A stretch of DNA of 64,000 nucleotides from Devosia limi DSM 17137 (GTDB taxonomy: Bacteria > Pseudomonadota > Alphaproteobacteria > Rhizobiales > Devosiaceae). Both the position numbers and the translations under genes were made by a program. The DNA lies in the NCBI RefSeq assembly GCF_900128975.1, contig NZ_FQVC01000004.1, positions 1 to 64,000 on the forward strand, given 5' to 3'. The notes under the pieces are model-generated. The model worked only from the letters and a program-made list of their open reading frames with translations, did no database searches and was not told where the DNA came from. Shown in pieces: positions 36,918 to 45,959 of the stretch (positions are counted from its first letter, which is position 1; each line of letters starts with the position of its first letter).

Positions 36918-38048
36918 ATGCCCACAATCAATCTTCGCAATGTGCAGAAAAACTACGGCGGCAATTCCGCCAATGCGGTCAGCGACCTGGATCTGGAAAT
37001 CGGCGATGGCGAGTTCATGTGCCTGCTGGGGCCTTCGGGCTGCGGCAAGACCACGACGCTGCGCATGATCGCCGGGCTGGAGAACCTGTCTGATGGCGAA
37101 ATCCGCGTTGGCGACCGCGTGGTGGACTCGGTGATCAATGGCGTGTTCGTACCGCCTGAAAAGCGGGAAATGGGCCTCGTGTTCCAGAGCTACGCGCTCT
37201 GGCCGCACCTGACCATCGAGCGCAATACCGATTTCGGCCTGCGCTTGCGCAAGGTGCCCAAGGCCGAGCGCGAAGAGCGCGTCAGCAAGGTGATGAAGGC
37301 GCTCGATATCGAGAAATACCGCGACCGGTTCCCCAGCCAGTTGTCCGGTGGCCAGCAGCAACGTGTCGCCCTGGCCCGCATGCTGGCGGTCAATCCGGGC
37401 GTGCTGCTGCTCGATGAGCCGCTCTCCAATCTCGATGCGCGTTTGCGCCTGGAAATGCGGGCGGAGCTCAAGCGTATTCATGCCGAGTTCAAGACCACCA
37501 TCGTTTTCGTGACCCATGACCAGTGGGAGGCCATGACCCTGGCCACCACGATCGGGGTGATGAGCGAAGGCACGCTGCAGCAGATGGGCACGCCCGACGA
37601 GATCTATGAGCGTCCGGCGAACCGCTTCGTCGCCGAGTTCGTCGGCAACCCGCCGATCAATATCCTGACTATGGAAGGCAAGGGTCGCTCCGCACTGGCT
37701 GACCGTATGGGCCAGTTCCTCGCCGAGAGATTCCCGGCGCTGGGCGTTCCCGGTTCGGTCGGCATCCGGCCCGAGGCAATGCGCTGGACCACCGAGCTGA
37801 GCGAAGTGCCCGCGACGGCCTTCAGCGCGCCGCTGGACGTGACCGGCATCCTGCCGACCGGCGGCAACTGGATCCTCGAGCTGCGCAGCGCCGGCGACAA
37901 GGTGTTCCTGACCACTGACGAGCTGCCGGAAATCGGTGTTGGCGCCAAGGTCAATATCTGGGTCAAGCCCAAGGCACTGCATGTGTTCGACACCTCGGGC
38001 AAGCGCCTCGACGGCGCCGACGCGCTGCTGCGCACCTGCAAAGCCTGA
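36918..38048 (+). CDS. ABC transporter ATP-binding protein, FbpC/AfuC type
   Basis: 376 residues. Walker A GPSGCGKTT, signature LSGGQQQRVALARML, Walker [13 protein letters not shown] and the switch VTHDQWEAM are intact. The C-terminal third is a TOBE-like domain (GIRPEAMRWTTELSE, then VNIWVKPKALHVF). The unusual tryptophan in VTHDQWEA is worth noting; most relatives have another residue there. ATG at 36918 lies one base past the permease stop. It energises the adjacent permease with the three binding proteins. Confidence 0.93.
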   Translation: MPTINLRNVQKNYGGNSANAVSDLDLEIGDGEFMCLLGPSGCGKTTTLRMIAGLENLSDGEIRVGDRVVDSVINGVFVPPEKREMGLVFQSYALWPHLTIERNTDFGLRLRKVPKAEREERVSKVMKALDIEKYRDRFPSQLSGGQQQRVALARMLAVNPGVLLLDEPLSNLDARLRLEMRAELKRIHAEFKTTIVFVTHDQWEAMTLATTIGVMSEGTLQQMGTPDEIYERPANRFVAEFVGNPPINILTMEGKGRSALADRMGQFLAERFPALGVPGSVGIRPEAMRWTTELSEVPATAFSAPLDVTGILPTGGNWILELRSAGDKVFLTTDELPEIGVGAKVNIWVKPKALHVFDTSGKRLDGADALLRTCKA

Positions 38049-38087
38049 CGCGACTGCTGCGCCACGCAAAGTTTGAGAGGAGCAAGC

Positions 38088-39197
38088 ATGAACCGATATT
38101 CGTCGCTGATGGGGGCCGTTGCCCTGGCCGTCCTGAGCATCGCTCCGGCCGGCGCACAGGAGGCGTTCGATCTCGATGCACTGATTGTCGCCGCCCGGGC
38201 CGAGGCCCCGATCACCGTCTATGCGGTGACCGGCAAGATCGTCGAAACTGCCGATGCCTTCACCGCCAAATACGGCGTTGCCGCCACCGGCAAGAAGGTC
38301 AATGAGAGCGAGCAGGTCGAACTGCTGGTCCGCGAGAGCCAGGCCGGGAATGTCCTGGGGGACGTCACCGTTGCGGCCGACACCGCTGCGATCGCCGGTC
38401 AGTTGATCCCGGCGGGCATGGTCGAAAACTGGGTGCCGCCCGATATCGCAGTCGGCATTGCCGAAGGCGCGCGCGATCCGCTGGTGCTGGTCAACGATCC
38501 GCATGTGTGGACCTACAATAGCGAGGTCTACGATACCTGCCCGGTGAGCAATATCTGGCAGCTGACGCAGCCGGAATGGAGCCGCAAGGTGGCGATGCTC
38601 GACCCGCTGGCCAAGCCTGCCTATGCCGACTGGTTCAACCAGATGGAGACCCATCACGACGCTGAAATGGCTGCGGCCTACGAAGCGCTTTTTGGCAAGC
38701 CGCTGGTGAGCGATGAGCAGAGCGCCACGGCTGCCTGGGTGAAAGCCTATGCCGCCAACCAGCCGCTGCTGGGGGACTCCTCGGCGGTGGCCGAGGCCAT
38801 CGGCGCGCCGGGCCAGGCTGAACCCTATTTCGGCATCACCTCGACCGCCAAGTTCCGCGACAATGCGGCCAAGGGCTTCAAGCTTGGCATCTGCCAGGAC
38901 ATGGCGCCGTTCAGTGGCGTGCTGTTTCCCGGCTACGGGATGATCGCGGCAGGCACCAAGAGCCCTAACGCAGCGCGGCTGTTCATCCGCTACCTGCTAA
39001 CCGAGGAGGGCATCGCCCCACAGGCGGTCGATGGCAAGATTTCATCCAACAGCGCCATTCCACCGTACGCCGAAGAAGCGTCGGGCGTCACCGCCATGCT
39101 CGACCAATTGATGACCTATCGCACCGCTTCGGCCGCAGCCGATTTCGATATGCGGCAGGACTGGCAGGACTTCTGGCGCATCCACTACAGCCGCTAG
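38088..39197 (+). CDS. Periplasmic substrate-binding protein, Fbp/Afu type, paralogue 1
   Basis: 369 residues with a signal peptide ending near APAGAQEA. Mature sequence starts with FDLDALIVAARAEAPITVYAVTGK; conserved blocks are NEDV-like ESQAGNVLGDV, VWTYNSEVYDTCPVSNIW, DWFNQMETHHDAE and DWQDFWRIHYSR. Two cysteines (in DTCPVS and LGICQD) are kept in all three paralogues and probably form a disulfide. SD AGGAG is five bases before the ATG. It captures the transporter's substrate in the periplasm; the extra copies suggest several related substrates. Phosphosugar binding is inferred from context. Confidence 0.9.
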   Translation: MNRYSSLMGAVALAVLSIAPAGAQEAFDLDALIVAARAEAPITVYAVTGKIVETADAFTAKYGVAATGKKVNESEQVELLVRESQAGNVLGDVTVAADTAAIAGQLIPAGMVENWVPPDIAVGIAEGARDPLVLVNDPHVWTYNSEVYDTCPVSNIWQLTQPEWSRKVAMLDPLAKPAYADWFNQMETHHDAEMAAAYEALFGKPLVSDEQSATAAWVKAYAANQPLLGDSSAVAEAIGAPGQAEPYFGITSTAKFRDNAAKGFKLGICQDMAPFSGVLFPGYGMIAAGTKSPNAARLFIRYLLTEEGIAPQAVDGKISSNSAIPPYAEEASGVTAMLDQLMTYRTASAAADFDMRQDWQDFWRIHYSR

Positions 39198-39313
39198 AAG
39201 CGATTTCGGTGGCAGGCTCTGCCTGGCACCCGTCTACCGGCCATGGAGGTGGCCGGCTGCACTACCGGCGCTCGGGGAGGGCGTACGGCAACAAATACTG
39301 GGAGGAGAAGGTA

Positions 39314-40438
39314 ATGCGAGACTATATCGGAACCTGGACCAAGATGCTGCTCACCGGCACCACCGTGCTGGCACTGGCAGCTCCGGCGATTGGCCAGGAG
39401 GCGTTCGACCTCGACGCGCTGATCGAAGCGGCCAAGGCCGAAGAGCCGATCAATGTCTATGACACCACCGGCAAGATCGTTGAGATGGCTGATGCCTTCA
39501 CCGCCAAATATGGCGTGACGGCGACCGGCACCAAGGTCAAGGCGGCGGCGCAGCTTGAAATGCTGATCCGCGAAGCGCAGGCCAATAATGTTCAGGGGGA
39601 CGTGTTCGTCGTCCACGACGCGCCAGCTGCGATTGCCCAGATCATTCCGCAGGGCTTTGCCGCCAGCTGGGTGCCGCCCGACATGGCGGACAAGATCGAC
39701 CCGGCAGTGCAGGACCCGCTGCAGATCATCACCAGCGCCAGCGTCTGGACCTATAATACCGAGCTGTACGACGCCTGCCCGATCACCAATATCTGGCAGC
39801 TGACCGAGCCGGAATGGCGCGGCAAGGTGGCGATGCAGGATCCGCTGGGCAAGTCGTCCTATACCGACTGGTTCAACCAGATGGCCCTGCATGGCGATGA
39901 GGGCATGGCCGCAGCCTATAAGGCGCAATACGGCAAGGACCTCGATACCTCAACCGAAACGGCAACCGCCGCCTGGGTCAAGGCACTGGCCGCCAATGCG
40001 CCCTTGCTGACCGATGCTGACCAGGGCGCATCCGACGCTGTCGGCGCGCCCGGCCAGAAGGAAGGCTTCATGGGTCTGCTTAGCTCGGCCAAGTACCGCG
40101 ACAATACCGATAGCGGCTACAAGCTTGGCCTCTGCTCGGGCATGGCACCAACCGTTGGCTGGCTCTATCCGGGCATTGGCCTGATTGCCACCGGCACCAC
40201 CAGCCCGAACGCCGCCAAGCTGTTCGTGCACTACCTGATGACCGAGGAAGGCATCGCGCCGCAATCGGCCGATGGCAAGATGTCGACCAATTCGGACGTT
40301 GCCTTGCCGGCGGATGAGCCGTCAGGCGTGGGCGCCGAACTCGCCAACCTGCTGCCGTACAACACCGCCACCGGCATGGACGACTGGGATGCCCGCCAGG
40401 ATTGGCAGGATCTGTGGCGCCTCAACTATAGCAAGTGA
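39314..40438 (+). CDS. Periplasmic substrate-binding protein, Fbp/Afu type, paralogue 2
   Basis: 374 residues, signal peptide ending near APAIGQEA. It shares with paralogue 1 the blocks FDLDALIEAAKAEEPINVYD, TGKIVEMADAFTAKYGV, CPITNIWQLTEPEW and the C-terminal DWQDLWRLNYSK. By eye well over half of the residues are identical to paralogues 1 and 3. ATG at 39314 has GGAGGAG about eight bases before it. The 116 bases between paralogues 1 and 2 hold no clear terminator. Role as for paralogue 1. Confidence 0.9.
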   Translation: MRDYIGTWTKMLLTGTTVLALAAPAIGQEAFDLDALIEAAKAEEPINVYDTTGKIVEMADAFTAKYGVTATGTKVKAAAQLEMLIREAQANNVQGDVFVVHDAPAAIAQIIPQGFAASWVPPDMADKIDPAVQDPLQIITSASVWTYNTELYDACPITNIWQLTEPEWRGKVAMQDPLGKSSYTDWFNQMALHGDEGMAAAYKAQYGKDLDTSTETATAAWVKALAANAPLLTDADQGASDAVGAPGQKEGFMGLLSSAKYRDNTDSGYKLGLCSGMAPTVGWLYPGIGLIATGTTSPNAAKLFVHYLMTEEGIAPQSADGKMSTNSDVALPADEPSGVGAELANLLPYNTATGMDDWDARQDWQDLWRLNYSK

Positions 40439-40501
40439 CGCCAATGGTGCGCCGGGGCTCCCGCGGCGCACCGCCCATCATCATTTCCGGAAGGAAGCAA
40501 T

Positions 40502-41629
40502 ATGTTGTCGACTGACCTCATGACGTGGATGAAACGGGCCCCGGTCTCCATGGCGGTCCTGGCCGCGCTGGTAGCTCCCGCGGCCGCCCAGAATTTCGAT
40601 CTGGAGGCGTTGATCACGGCCGCCAAGGCCGAGCCGCCGATCACCATCTATGACAGCACCGGCAAGATCGTCGAAATGGCCGAGAACTTCTCGGCAAAAT
40701 ACGGCGTTCAGGCCACCGGCCAGAAGGTTTCGGCCAATAGCCAGCTGGAAATGATCATCCGTGAATCGCAGGCCGGCAATGTGCAGGGCGACGTGGCGTT
40801 GATCACCGATACACCGGCTGGCCTGGCGCAATTGCTGCCCCAGGGCTTTGTGGAAAGCTGGCTGCCGCCCGATATGGCGGATAAAATCCCCACCGGGTTC
40901 CAGAATCCGCTGGCGATCTCCACCAATGCCAATGTGTGGACCTACAATACCGAGGTCCATGACAGCTGCCCGGTTTCCAACATCTGGGAGCTGACCGAGC
41001 CGGCATGGAAGGGCAAGGTGGCCTTTGTCGATCCGCTGACCAAGGGCACTTATACCGACTGGTTCAGCCAGATGGCGACCCATGGCGAAGACGCGCTCGC
41101 AGCCGCCTACAAGGATCACTTCGGCACCGATCTGGTGACCGACGAGGCCAGCGCCGCCGCGGCGTGGGTCAAGGCGTTTGCGGCCAATGGCCCGCTGATA
41201 ACCGATGGCGACGATCCGATTTCCGAAGCTGTCGGTGCACCCGGCCAGACCGAGCCGTTTTTCGGACTGATGAGTTCGGCCAAGTTCCGCGACAACGCCG
41301 ACAAGGGCTACAAGCTGGGCCTTTGCGCCGATCTGGGACCGTGGCCAGGCTGGACCTATACCAAGCTCGGCCTGATCGCCACCAAGTCGGACAGCCCGAG
41401 CGCGGCGCGCCTGTTCATCCATTACGTGCTCAGCGAAGAGGGCATCATGCCCCAGATGCGCGACGGCAAGATGCCGACCAACACCGAAATCGAGCTGCCC
41501 GGCGACGAACCATCGGGGCTGGCCAACGTGGTTGACAAGCTGTTCGCCTATGACGCCTCGACCGGCCTCGATGACTGGGATTCGCGGCAGGATTGGCAGG
41601 ACTTCTGGCGCATCCACTACAAGCGTTAG
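40502..41629 (+). CDS. Periplasmic substrate-binding protein, Fbp/Afu type, paralogue 3
   Basis: 375 residues, signal peptide ending near VAPAAAQNF. Same architecture as the two preceding paralogues (TGKIVEMAENFSAKYGV, CPVSNIWELTEPAW, FFGLMSSAKFRDN, DWQDFWRIHYKR). SD GGAAGGA precedes the ATG at proper spacing. The gene lies 63 bases after paralogue 2 and 98 bases before the first phosphatase gene, consistent with one transcript. Confidence 0.9.
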   Translation: MLSTDLMTWMKRAPVSMAVLAALVAPAAAQNFDLEALITAAKAEPPITIYDSTGKIVEMAENFSAKYGVQATGQKVSANSQLEMIIRESQAGNVQGDVALITDTPAGLAQLLPQGFVESWLPPDMADKIPTGFQNPLAISTNANVWTYNTEVHDSCPVSNIWELTEPAWKGKVAFVDPLTKGTYTDWFSQMATHGEDALAAAYKDHFGTDLVTDEASAAAAWVKAFAANGPLITDGDDPISEAVGAPGQTEPFFGLMSSAKFRDNADKGYKLGLCADLGPWPGWTYTKLGLIATKSDSPSAARLFIHYVLSEEGIMPQMRDGKMPTNTEIELPGDEPSGLANVVDKLFAYDASTGLDDWDSRQDWQDFWRIHYKR

Positions 41630-41727
41630 CATTCGCGCCGGTGCGAGCCGGCCGATCGTCCCCTGCGCGCTGGTACTCCACAGCAGTCGCGCAGGGGCAC
41701 CCCTTCCCACACGGTATTGGACCTCCC

Positions 41728-42603
41728 ATGGCATCCGCACTTCGTCACGCCGAAAACGTTGATCCCGCCCGCTCCGCTGCCCTGCGTGCCGTCGCCGAGG
41801 AGGCCGCCCGCAAGGTGCAAGCGCCGCTGCTGGCTGCGTTCCGCTCGGCTATGGACATCGACTACAAGGTCGACCTGCATGATCTCGTTACCGTCCATGA
41901 CAAGCAGAGCGAGCAGACGATCCGCGACCTGATCTTCGCGCGTGTGCCGGACTCCACCTTCATGGGGGAAGAGGGCGGCAGTGTCGGCGATGGGCCAGTG
42001 TGCTGGTATGTCGATCCGATCGACGGCACCTCCAATTTCGCCCGGGGCATTGCCTTCTGGTGCGTTTCTATCGCCGCGGTCATCGACGGCGAGATCGTCG
42101 CCGGCGTCATCTATGACCCGGTTGCCGACAACATGTTTGCCGCCGATATAACGGGCGTCTGGCTGAATGGCGCTCCGCTGCGCTCTCGCGCCATTGCCGA
42201 GGAAACCAGGGCGACGCTGATTACCGGTTATCCGGTGGCGCGCGATTTCCGGCTCGACGGCAAGGCGGAAGCGCTGGAGCATTTCGGCGTCCTGGCTGAA
42301 ACATTTTCCACCCTTCGCCGCCCCGGCAGCGCTGCGCTGAGTCTGGCGCATGTGGCGGCCGGCTGGACCGACGCGGCGGCTGGCTTCGGGGTCAATCCGT
42401 GGGACGTCACCGCCGGCGTCCTGATCTTGCGGCAGGCCGGCGGCAGTTATCGGGCGCTGACCCTGGGAAAGGTGGCGCCAGACACCCCGGACTTCTTCTG
42501 CCCCGGCTATGTCGCCACCGGGGAGGGTGCCGACTATCCGACACTGGACAGCGTAGCCAACTCGATCGATGGCCATCGCAACCGCACATTGAAGCGGCCA
42601 TGA
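41728..42603 (+). CDS. Inositol-monophosphatase-family phosphatase, copy 1
   Basis: 291-residue Mg-dependent phosphatase of the IMPase/FBPase superfamily, cytosolic. Metal ligands are visible: Glu81/Glu82 in MGEEGG, Asp96 and Asp99 in VDPIDGTSNFARG, and the WD pair in GVNPWDVTAGVLILRQAGG. The family removes phosphate from inositol monophosphates, histidinol phosphate or other small sugar phosphates. The start at 41728 lacks a good SD; frames upstream to 41593 overlap the preceding gap and look non-coding. Last gene of the importer unit. Confidence 0.9.
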   Translation: MASALRHAENVDPARSAALRAVAEEAARKVQAPLLAAFRSAMDIDYKVDLHDLVTVHDKQSEQTIRDLIFARVPDSTFMGEEGGSVGDGPVCWYVDPIDGTSNFARGIAFWCVSIAAVIDGEIVAGVIYDPVADNMFAADITGVWLNGAPLRSRAIAEETRATLITGYPVARDFRLDGKAEALEHFGVLAETFSTLRRPGSAALSLAHVAAGWTDAAAGFGVNPWDVTAGVLILRQAGGSYRALTLGKVAPDTPDFFCPGYVATGEGADYPTLDSVANSIDGHRNRTLKRP

Positions 42604-42678
42604 CTGCACGGCTGCGCAGCCACAAAAAAACAAACAATCACAGACGCTGATGGCAGGCATGCAATCAGATTCCTTGAA

Positions 42679-42684
42679 TAAAAT
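42679..42684 (+). promoter_or_regulatory. Putative -10 box of the second phosphatase unit
   Basis: TAAAAT, five of six bases of the TATAAT consensus. Its last T at 42684 is the first T of the operator core that starts there, close to the arrangement at 47062-47105. I see no good -35, so the promoter may need help or be weak. Confidence 0.4.
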
Positions 42685-42697
42685 GCACAGCTGTGCA
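42684..42697. promoter_or_regulatory. LacI-type operator (regulon site B)
   Basis: TGCACAGCTGTGCA, the same 14-base core as the sites at 34782 and 47090. It begins 45 bases before the ATG of the second phosphatase gene and overlaps a TAAAAT -10-like box by one base, so bound repressor would cover the transcription start. Confidence 0.65.
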
Positions 42698-42728
42698 AAA
42701 CCCTGCTTGCGATTTTTGGAGCGTGACT

Positions 42729-43571
42729 ATGACAACTCGGCTGGCACAGACTATCGACCAGGCCGGTCTCGATGCGCGTGAGGCGCTCTGCCGCGATATG
42801 GCTATCAGTGCGGGCAGGGTTGCCCTTGCTGGTTATACCAGGCGAGAGGGCGCGCAGATCGGGATGAAGGGGCCGCAGGATTTCCTGACCGAGACCGACG
42901 GCGCTGTCGAACAGCATCTGAAGTCGCGCATCGCCGCAGCATTTCCGGACGATGCCTTTCTGGGGGAAGAGTCGGGCGGGGCTATCGGTACCGATATCTG
43001 GGTGGTCGATCCCATCGATGGCACCGCCAACTTTGCCCGCCAGATTCCACATTACTGCATTTCGATCGCCTTCGTTTCCAATGGTCGGGTCGAGCTGGGC
43101 GCCATCTACAATCCCAGCATCAATGAATTCTATTTCGCCCGCCGTGGCCGGGGTGCCGAGAAAAACGGCCAGCCCATTCGGGTCGCCGACACCAGGGATT
43201 ACAGCGCTGCCTGCGTCGAACTCGGCTGGTCCAACCGCGTGCCAATGGCGCAGTATCTGGCGGCGCTAACCGAGTTGCTGGAGCAGGGCGCCAATGTGCG
43301 CCGGGGTGCATCGGGCGCGCTGGGCCTGGCCTATGTGGCCGAAGGGCGTTCGGATGCCTATGCCGAACTGCACATGCATGCCTGGGATTGCCTGGCCGGC
43401 CTGCTGCTGGTGGAGGAGGCCGGTGGTGTCGTCGGGCCGTTCCTCGACAAGGATGGCCTGGCATCGGGGGGCGGCGTGCTTGCCGCAGCGCCGGGCATTG
43501 GCGGGCTGATGAGCCGGGCAACCGGGATAGAGCTTGCGGCTCCGGCCAAGGCCTGGGCGCAGGCTGTCTGA
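42729..43571 (+). CDS. Inositol-monophosphatase-family phosphatase, copy 2
   Basis: 280 residues. Metal-binding motifs: LGEESGG (Glu80/Glu81), VVDPIDGTANFARQ (Asp94/Asp97) and the C-terminal HAWDCLAGLLLVEEAGG. It is only distantly similar to copy 1 outside these motifs, so the two probably act on different phosphoesters rather than being a recent duplication. GGAG precedes the ATG at 42729. It heads a second unit (this gene, the dual-specificity-like phosphatase, the phosphoesterase) with its own operator. Confidence 0.92.
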   Translation: MTTRLAQTIDQAGLDAREALCRDMAISAGRVALAGYTRREGAQIGMKGPQDFLTETDGAVEQHLKSRIAAAFPDDAFLGEESGGAIGTDIWVVDPIDGTANFARQIPHYCISIAFVSNGRVELGAIYNPSINEFYFARRGRGAEKNGQPIRVADTRDYSAACVELGWSNRVPMAQYLAALTELLEQGANVRRGASGALGLAYVAEGRSDAYAELHMHAWDCLAGLLLVEEAGGVVGPFLDKDGLASGGGVLAAAPGIGGLMSRATGIELAAPAKAWAQAV

Positions 43572-43625
43572 CTGAATTTGCCGGGGTGGTTGTCCCGGTC
43601 CTTATGACTTACGGAAGGTAGACCA

Positions 43626-44261
43626 ATGGAAAAGCCGACCCCGCATTATGAGCGGCCCAAGATCAGCCCGATCTATGAGAACCTGCAGCCCTATGGGGTC
43701 AATATCTTCATCGGCGGCATGGAAGGCGCGCGCGACCTGACGCTGCTGCGCGAGCTGGGTATTACCACCGTGGTCAATTGCGCGGTCAATCTCGATCTCA
43801 ACTACGTCGTGGCCCCGACCATGCCGGCGGAAGACGGCAAGGCCGCCTACGGTCCGGCAGCGATCCGCTATTACAAGATCGGCCTTGTCGATGGCGACGG
43901 CAATCCCGAGACCATGATGCTGGCGGGCTATTACCTGCTGCGCGGCGCATTGGAACAGGTGTTGCCGGAACGGGCATCCTATCCGCTGCGTGAGCGCGGC
44001 AATGTGCTGATCAATTGCCGCGGCGGCCGCAGCCGGTCGGTGGTGCTGACCGGGCTGCTGCTGCATGAACTGGTTCCCGACGAATTCCCGACGCTCGATG
44101 CGGCGCTCGACCATGTGCGCACTCGCCGTGAGCTGCGCCCGGATGAATGGCATGAAGCACCCAAGCCGATGCTGGTTGCTGCTGCCCGCAAGGCCTCGGA
44201 CTGGATCGATCAGATCGGCGGGGCCCAGGCGCCTGCCAAGCGTCTGGCCTCGAACGGCTGA
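43626..44261 (+). CDS. Dual-specificity-like protein/phosphoester phosphatase
   Basis: 211 residues of the cysteine-phosphatase fold. The P-loop is INCRGGRSRSVV: Cys131 as nucleophile and Arg137 give C-x5-R, but the usual preceding His is Asn130. An N-terminal VNIFIGGMEGARDLTLLRELGITTVVNC segment is the typical opening of dual-specificity phosphatases. In this neighbourhood a small-molecule phosphate ester is a more likely substrate than a phosphoprotein. Twelve bases separate it from the phosphoesterase gene downstream. ATG is preceded by GGAAGG. Confidence 0.82.
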   Translation: MEKPTPHYERPKISPIYENLQPYGVNIFIGGMEGARDLTLLRELGITTVVNCAVNLDLNYVVAPTMPAEDGKAAYGPAAIRYYKIGLVDGDGNPETMMLAGYYLLRGALEQVLPERASYPLRERGNVLINCRGGRSRSVVLTGLLLHELVPDEFPTLDAALDHVRTRRELRPDEWHEAPKPMLVAAARKASDWIDQIGGAQAPAKRLASNG

Positions 44262-44273
44262 TCGGTACGCATC

Positions 44274-45959
44274 ATGGTTCGCATCGCCATCCTCGCCGAT
44301 CCGCATTTTCACGATGTCGATTTCGATCCGGCTGGCGAGGGGGGCGGGCCCAATGGGCTGCGCACCTTGGTGGACACCACTGAATCGACTCGTATTTTCA
44401 ACGAGAGCGGCCCCGCCTTCCGCGCCGCTCTCGATGATGTCGTTGCCCGTGGCATTTCGCTGGTGGTCATCGCCGGCGATCTGACCGATGACGGGCAGGT
44501 GTTCAACTGGCGCACCGTCAATGCGCTGCTGGACGAATACCGCGCCAGGGGCCTGCGCTTTTACGCAACGCCGGGTAATCACGATCTCTTCGCCATGGCC
44601 GGCCGCAACCACGACAAGCGCTTTCTGCTGCCCGATGGGTCGAACCGCCTGGTGTCCAGCAATGCGTCAAGCGGCGCCGAGGTGATCGCGGCAGAGATGT
44701 ATTGCCCCGGCTATCCAGACGTCATGCCGATGATGGCCGATCTCGGCTATGTGCCGGGGCCGGGCGATCTCCACTGGGAAAGCCCGTTCGGGACCAAATC
44801 CGACTGGGATGCCCGCAGTTATCAGGTGCGCTCGCCCGATGGCGGCACGATCGAGACAATGCTCGACGCATCCTATCTGGTCGAGCCGATCGAGGGGCTA
44901 TGGCTGCTTTCGCTCGACGCCAATGTCTACCGTCCCAATGACAGGAGCGCGGTGGAGGCCGGTGCGCCGGCCTTCCGCGATTGCACCGATGTGGGCTGGA
45001 ATGCTGTTCTCACCGACAAGCCGCATCTGCTCACCTGGGCTGCCGATGTCGCGCAGCGGGCCCGTCAGCAGGGCAAGCGGCTGGTCGCCTTTTCGCATTA
45101 TCCAGTCGTCGATCCGCTCAATGGCAGTGCTGAGGATGAGCGCAGCCTTCTGGGCGATACCGGCTTTGTCCGCCGCATGCCCGAACCTGCAGTGGCTGCG
45201 GCGCTGGCCGCTGCTGGCATCGGGGTGCATTTCAGCGGGCATTGGCACATCAACAATACTGCCAGCTATCGTGGCGCAACAGGCAGCATCGTCAATGTGG
45301 CGGTGCCGTCGCTGGTGGCCTATCCGCCCGGCTACAAACTGGTCGATATCGACCCCAACGGCTTGCAGATCGAGACCGTGTCGGTCCGGGAGGCGCCGGG
45401 ATATGACGTGGCCTTTGACGGCTATGCGGCCGAAGCCCAGCGCGACGGGCTTGCTGCTGAGGCGCTGTTCCAAGCTGCCTCACATGGCGCCTTCATCGAC
45501 GCGCATCTGCACGCGTTGGTGCAGCACCGCTACCTGCCCAAGGAATGGCCCGCCGATCTGGCGCGGCTGGTGCCCTTGCTCAGCCTCGACGCAGTGGCGC
45601 AGCTGGCCGATGCCGAGCCTATCAGCAGCACCGCGCTCAATCCCCTGCCTTTGGCCGGTGCACCGAGCCTTTTCGATCTCGTGGTCGATTGGTACGCGCT
45701 GCGCAAGGGTGCCGATATCGCCAAGTCCGCCATCCCTGCAGAGCGGATGGCACACTATCGCAGCCTGATCGGGTCATATGGCCGACGGCAATGGCCCGAG
45801 GGCAGCCTGCAGCGGCAATTGGGGCTGCTGCTGTCGATCATGGAACGCTATTTGCAGCGTGAACCGTCGCTGGCCTTCCACATTGCGCAGCCCGGTGGAG
45901 CTGTCTCACTCAGCGCGGCCGTACCGATTTCCGCCAGACGGGAACTGGCTGAAATGTAA
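44274..45959 (+). CDS. Calcineurin-like metallophosphoesterase
   Basis: 561 residues, no signal peptide. The five metal-binding motifs are complete: DPHFHD (Asp9, His11), GDLTDD (Asp69), GNHD (Asn102-His103), AFSHYP and SGHWHINN. The catalytic domain fills roughly residues 1-370; the C-terminal 190 residues are helical and unassigned. Related cytosolic enzymes hydrolyse phosphodiesters or phosphomonoesters. The gene is last in the second unit and its 3' end overlaps that of the convergent lacI-type gene by 50 bases, an unusually long overlap. Confidence 0.9.
   Translation: MVRIAILADPHFHDVDFDPAGEGGGPNGLRTLVDTTESTRIFNESGPAFRAALDDVVARGISLVVIAGDLTDDGQVFNWRTVNALLDEYRARGLRFYATPGNHDLFAMAGRNHDKRFLLPDGSNRLVSSNASSGAEVIAAEMYCPGYPDVMPMMADLGYVPGPGDLHWESPFGTKSDWDARSYQVRSPDGGTIETMLDASYLVEPIEGLWLLSLDANVYRPNDRSAVEAGAPAFRDCTDVGWNAVLTDKPHLLTWAADVAQRARQQGKRLVAFSHYPVVDPLNGSAEDERSLLGDTGFVRRMPEPAVAAALAAAGIGVHFSGHWHINNTASYRGATGSIVNVAVPSLVAYPPGYKLVDIDPNGLQIETVSVREAPGYDVAFDGYAAEAQRDGLAAEALFQAASHGAFIDAHLHALVQHRYLPKEWPADLARLVPLLSLDAVAQLADAEPISSTALNPLPLAGAPSLFDLVVDWYALRKGADIAKSAIPAERMAHYRSLIGSYGRRQWPEGSLQRQLGLLLSIMERYLQREPSLAFHIAQPGGAVSLSAAVPISARRELAEM

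Noticed and set aside
35069..36940. 623-codon frame opposite the Fbp-type permease
   Set aside because: Antisense of hydrophobic helices gives charged repeats; the plus-strand permease has two EAA loops and a proper operon position.
35054..41629. Ferric-iron uptake system (fbpABC annotation)
   Set aside because: Sequence family alone would allow it, but four phosphatases and a Na/Pi transporter under the same operator point to phosphoesters; no Fur-like box was seen. It remains the main alternative.
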